This document shows, piece after piece, positions 57,698 to 61,974 of a stretch of 61,974 nucleotides of DNA (within the stretch, counting starts at the first letter, position 1; each line of letters begins with the position of its first letter). This stretch comes from Planctomycetota bacterium (GTDB taxonomy: Bacteria > Planctomycetota > Planctomycetia > Pirellulales > Lacipirellulaceae), in NCBI GenBank assembly GCA_024278955.1, contig JAJRSE010000082.1:1-61974 (forward strand), given 5' to 3'. Made by a program: the position numbers and the translations under genes. Below the pieces are notes generated by a model. The model worked only from the letters and a program-made list of their open reading frames with translations, did no database searches and had not been told where the DNA came from.

Positions 57698-58836
57698 GCT
57701 GGCCGGTGTGCTAATTCAGCGATGCCAAGTTCGTAAATCAGCCTCTCTTCTAGGTTTGTTCGGATTAGGTTGTATCTATCGCGGTGTTCGAGGTTGTCAA
57801 GGAACGCATCCCTTAGGTCTGTGTCGACGCAAAGCACCCTCCCGCTGAAGGCCGAATCAACATCCACGCACAGTGGAATGGCTACCATGGAGCGAATTTG
57901 TGTTTTTTGCCGCTCGTCGAAGTAAACGAAGTGGCTGTCGGGGTCCCGGTCTGCGGAATCTGCATCTGCAATAGCAAGCGATTTATCAGCCTTGGCTGCT
58001 GCTAGCAGGAGTGAATTTGACTCGCATTTATCTATAGCGTTTTTTGGTAATTTGAAATGTGCTTTATGGTGTCCTTCCTTACCTCCTCTAATCTTGTCGG
58101 TTTTAAATCCATCCCACCCGAAAATCTGAATAAAAGATCGCGAGTCGGATTCGTAACAATACATGGCAAGCCGTACCCTAAAATCCTTTCCGCCAGATTG
58201 CTCCCTTACGTGCTTCTCAAGTATCGCATACGTTCCAGACAAGAGGATGAAAATTTGCGATTCAGGGTCGACGTGAATCTCTATGTGGCCTGCGGGAACC
58301 TTACTCACCGGTGCTGAATCTATTCTTAGTTTTTGATTAGGGGTTTTTTGCGATTTGGGTAGCGATAGTCGCTTCTGCTTTACCGCTTTTAGATACTGTT
58401 TGTTTAGCGCAAGTGTAAAAGACAGGGCCTCCTCTGACTGCTTCAAGTTTTCCCTTGCCTTTGTAAGCTGTTCCTTTGAAACTTCACTATCGCGATCAGA
58501 TCTGTTAAAAACAATTAATTGGAAAAGTGCCGCAGCGCCCAATGCCGTTACAATAGAAAAAGAGGACGCCCAAGCTTCGTCAGGTGATAGAAACTTATCA
58601 AGCTTCAAGTCTTGGCTAAGAATACCAATAGCCCAAGTCATAGCCCCTGAAAAGATAACATTGGTCAGCTTGTGTCTGTACAGCCAATTCCTCCATGTAG
58701 CACCACAGACTTTGTCTATCGCCGACGCTACCCCGAAAAGTACAGCAAGCGTAAAACCAAAAAACAACAGCGGGAGCCAGTAAAAAGAGAACACGCTTTC
58801 GACAGATGCAAGACAAGTTGGCTTGAAGAGCAGCAT
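57694..58836 (-). CDS. Membrane protein with coiled coil and GAF-like domain
   Basis: 380 aa from ATG 58836 (AAGG upstream; the frame is open to 58941 with weaker starts). Three hydrophobic segments (~17-38, 58-74, 92-110), then a coiled coil (~115-155), and a C-terminal domain (~190-365) with GAF-like features: strands IFILLSGTY, LAIADADS, MVAIPLCVDVDSAFSGRVLCVDT. This is a sensor-like layout: membrane anchor, signalling helix, ligand-binding domain. With the small coupled gene it forms an accessory module that may serve exclusion, defence or signalling. No enzymatic domain is seen. Confidence 0.6.
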   Translation of the reverse strand: MLLFKPTCLASVESVFSFYWLPLLFFGFTLAVLFGVASAIDKVCGATWRNWLYRHKLTNVIFSGAMTWAIGILSQDLKLDKFLSPDEAWASSFSIVTALGAAALFQLIVFNRSDRDSEVSKEQLTKARENLKQSEEALSFTLALNKQYLKAVKQKRLSLPKSQKTPNQKLRIDSAPVSKVPAGHIEIHVDPESQIFILLSGTYAILEKHVREQSGGKDFRVRLAMYCYESDSRSFIQIFGWDGFKTDKIRGGKEGHHKAHFKLPKNAIDKCESNSLLLAAAKADKSLAIADADSADRDPDSHFVYFDERQKTQIRSMVAIPLCVDVDSAFSGRVLCVDTDLRDAFLDNLEHRDRYNLIRTNLEERLIYELGIAELAHRPA

Positions 58837-59025
58837 ACTGGCCTTGGGCGGGGTTGAAGATTGAAAAGCGAGGCAGTTAATATACATGACACAATGACCA
58901 AGGCCACCCCGCCTCCACTCAATCGATGCGAGCGGGTCCAATACCTAACATGATTAAATCCAACGAATTACCATGAAAGTTGCTCTAAAAGGCTAATTTC
59001 AGCGACAGCAGGCAGAAAGCACCCC

Positions 59026-59709
59026 TCACCCGCCACAAATCCCACAAGCCTTCCCCTCATCCTCGCCACACTTATGCCCCAGCTTGGTCTTGCCGTACCA
59101 CCGACAGCCCGCGTTGTGCCTCACGTTCGAGGACGTGTTGAGCCAGTGCATCAGCTCGGTGCTCGCCTTGACGCTGTTCGGAACAGCAGGCCCCTTTGTT
59201 ATTGAGAGCCCGGGCGATGATCGCTTGGGCAGCCTGCGGAACTCCCAAGGCGGCATCGGCTCGGCAGACTCAGCCCACAGCCCCCGCTTTTTTTTTCGTG
59301 CTAACACTTCTGCGGCTGCGAGTCGTTTATTCTTGGAATACTTTTTGAAGTGCCAAGCCAAGCCTTGCTCGACTTGGCTGTGATTGAGCCACAGATCGTC
59401 AACGTAGATGTGACCGAGGATCCGACCGTACTTGTCGCGCTCTCGCCATAGGATGCGAACCTGTTTGCCCTTGGCTGCTTTGACGACAGCAGCCTTTGAC
59501 TTAGCCGAGTAGGCTTGCTTCTTTTCAGGGGCGTCGATGCCGGCGAAGCGGATTCTCTCTTGGGTCTTGTCTGCCGCCAGAATGGTGAGCGTGTCGCCGT
59601 CGGCTACTCGGATCACTTTGCCGGTGAGCGTTTTGGTTTCGGCAGCGGTGGCCGGCGATGCTAGGCAGGCTGCTAACAGTAGTGGCAAGATGATTGATAG
59701 GCGATTCAT
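59026..59709 (-). CDS. Secreted thermonuclease (SNase-like)
   Basis: 227 aa from ATG 59709. Signal peptide (1-22, ending ATAAE). SNase domain ~27-145: ADGDT (36-40), RFAGIDAPE with D59 and E62, R54, and YGRILG with R96, i.e. the calcium and catalytic residues. It hydrolyses DNA and RNA outside the cell or in the periplasm. The Cys-rich C-terminus (GCRWYG ... CGEDEGKACGICGG) is a style seen in planctomycete secreted proteins. It could degrade incoming or released DNA. Host-like cargo. Confidence 0.82.
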   Translation of the reverse strand: MNRLSIILPLLLAACLASPATAAETKTLTGKVIRVADGDTLTILAADKTQERIRFAGIDAPEKKQAYSAKSKAAVVKAAKGKQVRILWRERDKYGRILGHIYVDDLWLNHSQVEQGLAWHFKKYSKNKRLAAAEVLARKKKRGLWAESAEPMPPWEFRRLPKRSSPGLSITKGPAVPNSVKASTELMHWLNTSSNVRHNAGCRWYGKTKLGHKCGEDEGKACGICGG

Positions 59710-60019
59710 CGGGTCTCTCCAATCACCAAGTGACAAACGTCTGGCACTCACCTGCGTTTCGCTATTTGCCAGTCGAATGATAGACTACGCGGGCAAGGAA
59801 TGCTCGTAAACACCCTAAGTCATTGTCGCAACTAGAGATACAGCAAACCTGAAAGAGTGGCCAAAAATGGCTTGCAACAATACGATTCATCTGTACAGTA
59901 GTAGTTACGCAAACCCTGCGGGCCTTGGCGTGGCCTGTCCATTCCGGCGATGATTCGCCGGCGTCTTTTTCCAGCTGATCTAGCTTGATTTTCCACCCCT
60001 GATTTTCTGCGAGGAAAAT
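59710..60019. other. Non-coding region with terminator-like hairpin
   Basis: 310 bases between divergent genes, no convincing ORF. Contains CCGGCG/CGCCGG (59944-59949 and 59956-59961) followed by CGTCTTTTT to 59970, a terminator-like element on the plus strand 50 bases before the wHTH gene, and upstream TTGCAA ... TACAGT with a CTGTACAG palindrome that might be a promoter/operator. Confidence 0.45.
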
Positions 60020-60268
60020 ATGCGCACGCTTCTTCAAAATCTCCCAACCAACGTCCAGGCTGAGCTGCTCGACACGCTTGACGAGCTGGAATCCTTGCTA
60101 GGTCGAATGCCTACTCTAAAGGAGATTTCTACACGCCAAGGGATCGCAGTGTCGGGAGTCTATCAGCATATGAGAGCCCTCAAACGCAAAGGGTACTTGC
60201 AGTGGGAGCCGGACAAGTCGCGGACATTGCAGAACCGGGGCATCGTCCTGCTGGGGACAATCGACTGA
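60020..60268 (+). CDS. LexA-like winged-helix DNA-binding protein
   Basis: 82 aa. Residues ~28-70 (GRMPTLKEISTRQGIAVSGVYQHMRALKRKGYLQWEPDKSRTL, given here as one motif region) match the N-terminal wHTH of LexA, but the peptidase domain is absent. It may compete with LexA or act as a phage regulator near the integrase. In-frame Pro/Thr and Ser positions of the recognition helix are conserved. Confidence 0.65.
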   Translation: MRTLLQNLPTNVQAELLDTLDELESLLGRMPTLKEISTRQGIAVSGVYQHMRALKRKGYLQWEPDKSRTLQNRGIVLLGTID

Positions 60269-60290
60269 GGGTTAGCGTTTGTAGGATTTT

Positions 60291-60319
60291 CCACGATTGC
60301 CGTCTGTGCCGTGGTTTTT
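60291..60319 (+). terminator. Terminator-like hairpin
   Basis: CCACG (60291-60295) pairs with CGTGG (60310-60314), followed by TTTTT. A second short hairpin with TTTTT follows at about 60323-60347. Plausible end of the wHTH transcript. Confidence 0.45.
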
Positions 60320-60381
60320 CAGGGGCCAAGGATTCGGCCTCGTTTTTGCACTGAGGGATAGTAGAACGAAATGGGAGCATC

Positions 60382-60588
60382 ATGCTGACAGTGAAAGAAG
60401 TTACCAGGGATGGATTCGCAGTGGTTTGCACGGAAGGTCTGTTTCGGATGGTGCTCATCGACAGCGAAGAGATCGTCGACGAATTTGTGACGGCCGCAGA
60501 GGCCGAAATGGCAATCGAATTCTGGGAGGAATGTGGCGGTGGCTTAACGGTCAAGGCGGTCTCTTATTCTTCGATCCAACGCTCGTGA
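60382..60588 (+). CDS. 68-aa hypothetical protein
   Basis: ATG 60382. Alternating strands (VKEVTRDGFAVVCTEGLFRMVLID) then an acidic helix. Converges on and overlaps the 3' end of the integrase gene by 25 bases. No family recognised. Confidence 0.5.
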   Translation: MLTVKEVTRDGFAVVCTEGLFRMVLIDSEEIVDEFVTAAEAEMAIEFWEECGGGLTVKAVSYSSIQRS

Positions 60589-61814
60589 AGCGCGTGCTCG
60601 ATTGCCTCCAACTCGGATTTCTGTTTTTCAATGTAGATTCCGGTTGTCTGTAGGCTCTCGTGCCCTGCCCATCGCTGAGCAGCCTGAGCACTGACGTTCG
60701 CTGAGATGTAAGTCGCAATTGCGTGGCGAAGCTGATTGGGACTGAATCTCACAACCTCGACATCCGAGGCCTCTGCTCGATCAAAGCCCCTTGATATGGC
60801 GCGACGATAGGAATCGGTGGTGTAGTGCTGCCCAGGCTCATTTCTTTTGATACGGCGCCGACGCAGCCTTTTCTCTCGCTCGACTCTCCGTTGCTCGCTT
60901 GGGTAAACCGGCGTTTTCCGTTCTGGACGCTGAGTCATGGACCATGCGTAGGCGGCCCGCGGATCGAAAAGATACTCCTCGGCCGATTTCTCAAGGTAAG
61001 GGCTGAGAAGCTTCTGCGCGACGCGAGGGACAGGCTTTACGAGTGACTGATCCCGCCAGAGGTTTTTATGGCTCTCTGGGCAGTACCACCAGACCGTGCC
61101 CTTGGTGTCGATATCCATGGGCCGCATGATGCAGACTTCCCCAGGACGCATTCCGCAGAAATACTGCAACTGTGCCATATCTGCGACAGTGGGAGGCAGG
61201 AATTTCAGCACCGCCGCAAGGCTCTCTGGGCAGGCAGGACGCACCTTTTTCGTCTCCCGGACTCCTTGCTCTCCCCGCTGGAGCCCTCGAACGCAGAGCA
61301 GCTTGTGGTAGTTCTCGGATGGAATCAGCTCTTCACTCGCTGCCCAGCGGAAAAATCGCTTAATTCTCGAGGTGGTGTGGTTGATATGGCTGCGAGCGTA
61401 CTTCTCTTTGACCATCCATCGCTGGACGGTTTTTAGACACCTCGGGCCGAACTCAGACGCGATATCGTCTCCGTAGAGGTCCAGGACGATTCGCAGAGCG
61501 TAACGCATTTCGCCGTACTCCTGGGCCGTGAACTGGTTGCCCTGAGAGTCAATCCTCTTGTAGTGCTGCTTTGCGTACTCGATGTAGGCCACGACCAGCT
61601 CAAGGATGTTGGGTACCGACCCGATCAGCGGCATTTCCTGCCCAGCCTGATAGATCTCAAGCCGTTTCAGAAACTGGCGATAGCGGCGCAAGCTTTCGGG
61701 CGTATTGTACTTTCCAAGCGACAACCGGTGATCGCTCGTGTCGATCGAGCGATGGTAGACGTAGGCAGAACCACTTGTGTGGTGGCGGTACTTGGGAATG
61801 AGACTGCGCGACAT
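60564..61814 (-). CDS. int: Tyrosine recombinase (phage integrase)
   Basis: 416 aa from ATG 61814, whose start MSRSLIPKYRHHTSGSAYVY matches related integrases; ATG 61871 would add 19 residues. SAM-like core-binding domain ~75-175, catalytic domain ~190-400: first Arg in FCGMRPGEV, second in NQLRHAIATYI, then RWAGHES and the nucleophile Tyr in TTGIYIEK. In the HxxR box the His is Asn (NQLR). It recombines the 44-bp core within tRNA-Ala and needs host IHF-like help and an excisionase. Gene reads away from attR. Confidence 0.9.
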   Translation of the reverse strand: MSRSLIPKYRHHTSGSAYVYHRSIDTSDHRLSLGKYNTPESLRRYRQFLKRLEIYQAGQEMPLIGSVPNILELVVAYIEYAKQHYKRIDSQGNQFTAQEYGEMRYALRIVLDLYGDDIASEFGPRCLKTVQRWMVKEKYARSHINHTTSRIKRFFRWAASEELIPSENYHKLLCVRGLQRGEQGVRETKKVRPACPESLAAVLKFLPPTVADMAQLQYFCGMRPGEVCIMRPMDIDTKGTVWWYCPESHKNLWRDQSLVKPVPRVAQKLLSPYLEKSAEEYLFDPRAAYAWSMTQRPERKTPVYPSEQRRVEREKRLRRRRIKRNEPGQHYTTDSYRRAISRGFDRAEASDVEVVRFSPNQLRHAIATYISANVSAQAAQRWAGHESLQTTGIYIEKQKSELEAIEHALHERWIEE

Positions 61815-61930
61815 GAGAACCCCACGGAGTTGCGCGAGGGTGAACTCACCCTCACTGTACACCAGGTTCATGTCACGCCACCAAGCAGTTTGGCGGGATG
61901 CAAGTCATGCTACTGACACGATTTACGTAA

Positions 61931-61974
61931 AGTGGAGCCGGCGGGGCTCGAACCCGCGACCTCCGGCTTGCAAA
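61931..61974. repeat. attR: right copy of the 44-bp repeat
   Basis: Identical to 1-44. It lies 60 to 117 bases from the integrase start. The window ends exactly at its last base. Confidence 0.93.
61933..61974 (-). tRNA. tRNA-Ala(TGC), 3' part; gene continues beyond the window
   Basis: Minus-strand 3' half with anticodon loop TTTGCAA (anticodon TGC), T arm and acceptor strand ending in discriminator A; no CCA. The 5' half should lie to the right of the window, giving the functional gene restored by the element's own 3' copy. Confidence 0.85.

Noticed and set aside
59762..60037. 91-aa minus-strand ORF upstream of the secreted nuclease
   Set aside because: Irregular composition, no ribosome binding site, and it covers hairpin and promoter-like sequence.

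Overview
The window is one complete integrated temperate phage (prophage) of about 62 kb, bounded by a perfect 44-bp direct repeat (1-44 and 61931-61974). The repeat is the 3' half of a tRNA-Ala(TGC) gene read on the minus strand, and a tyrosine recombinase gene ends about 120 bases from the right copy. The host is most likely a planctomycete. The evidence is a DUF1580-type wHTH protein, a DUF309 protein, secreted proteins of planctomycete style (cleavable signal peptide, coiled coil, Cys-rich tail) and Ser-rich/Cys-rich virion proteins. This is inferred from family resemblance, not from a database search.

Layout. (1) 46-1209: attL arm, a short leftward operon of two unknown genes with a terminator, then a divergent control region with inverted repeats and a good sigma70-like promoter. 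(2) 1210-17137, rightward early operon with many ATGA/GTGA stop-start overlaps: DUF1580 protein, two tandem zinc-ribbon paralogs, a YqaJ-like exonuclease fused to an HNH domain, RecT, a tRNA(CAT), an Rmf/CrpP-like peptide, a C5-cytosine methyltransferase, an ASCH-like protein, a replication-type winged-helix protein, RusA, CsrA, a ribbon-helix-helix protein and a HerA-like ATPase. It closes with a strong terminator at 17170-17202. (3) 17553-22000: an exported cassette (trypsin-like protease, papain-like protease, thioredoxin-like lipoprotein, several single-TM proteins) that probably serves lysis; no muramidase or amidase is recognisable. (4) 21992-45688: tail adhesin, terminase pair, DUF935-like portal fused to a pyrophosphatase-like domain, protease/scaffold, decoration and major capsid proteins, gp36-like connector, tail protein, a tail-assembly chaperone with a -1 frameshift site, tail-tip proteins, and two Ser-rich virion proteins. 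(5) 45706-50577: a zinc-binding protein, a GT25-sulfotransferase fusion, two paralogous glycosyltransferase-methyltransferase fusions and a secreted coiled-coil protein. (6) 50574-56076, leftward: a 56-aa protein, a 1010-aa polyvalent protein (two ParB-like domains plus a zeta-toxin-like kinase), an N6-adenine methyltransferase-like protein and a DUF3560 protein. (7) 56077-61930: an HTH regulator with operator repeats, DUF309 cargo, a two-gene membrane/GAF-like module, a secreted nuclease, a LexA-like wHTH protein and the integrase.

How it fits together. The early operon supplies recombination, replication, DNA modification and host-control functions. Three late gene blocks are each preceded by a short leader ending in a hairpin terminator, two of them sharing an identical 20-base motif, which suggests attenuation or antitermination. 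The most interesting candidates for new biology are four: (a) possible glycosylation, sulfation and methylation of Ser-rich tail proteins by enzymes encoded directly downstream; (b) a lysis cassette apparently built on proteases; (c) a membrane/GAF-like two-gene accessory module near the integrase; (d) the conserved terminator leaders, plus a possible interrupted tRNA-like RNA at 16262-16437. All functions are read from sequence by eye.
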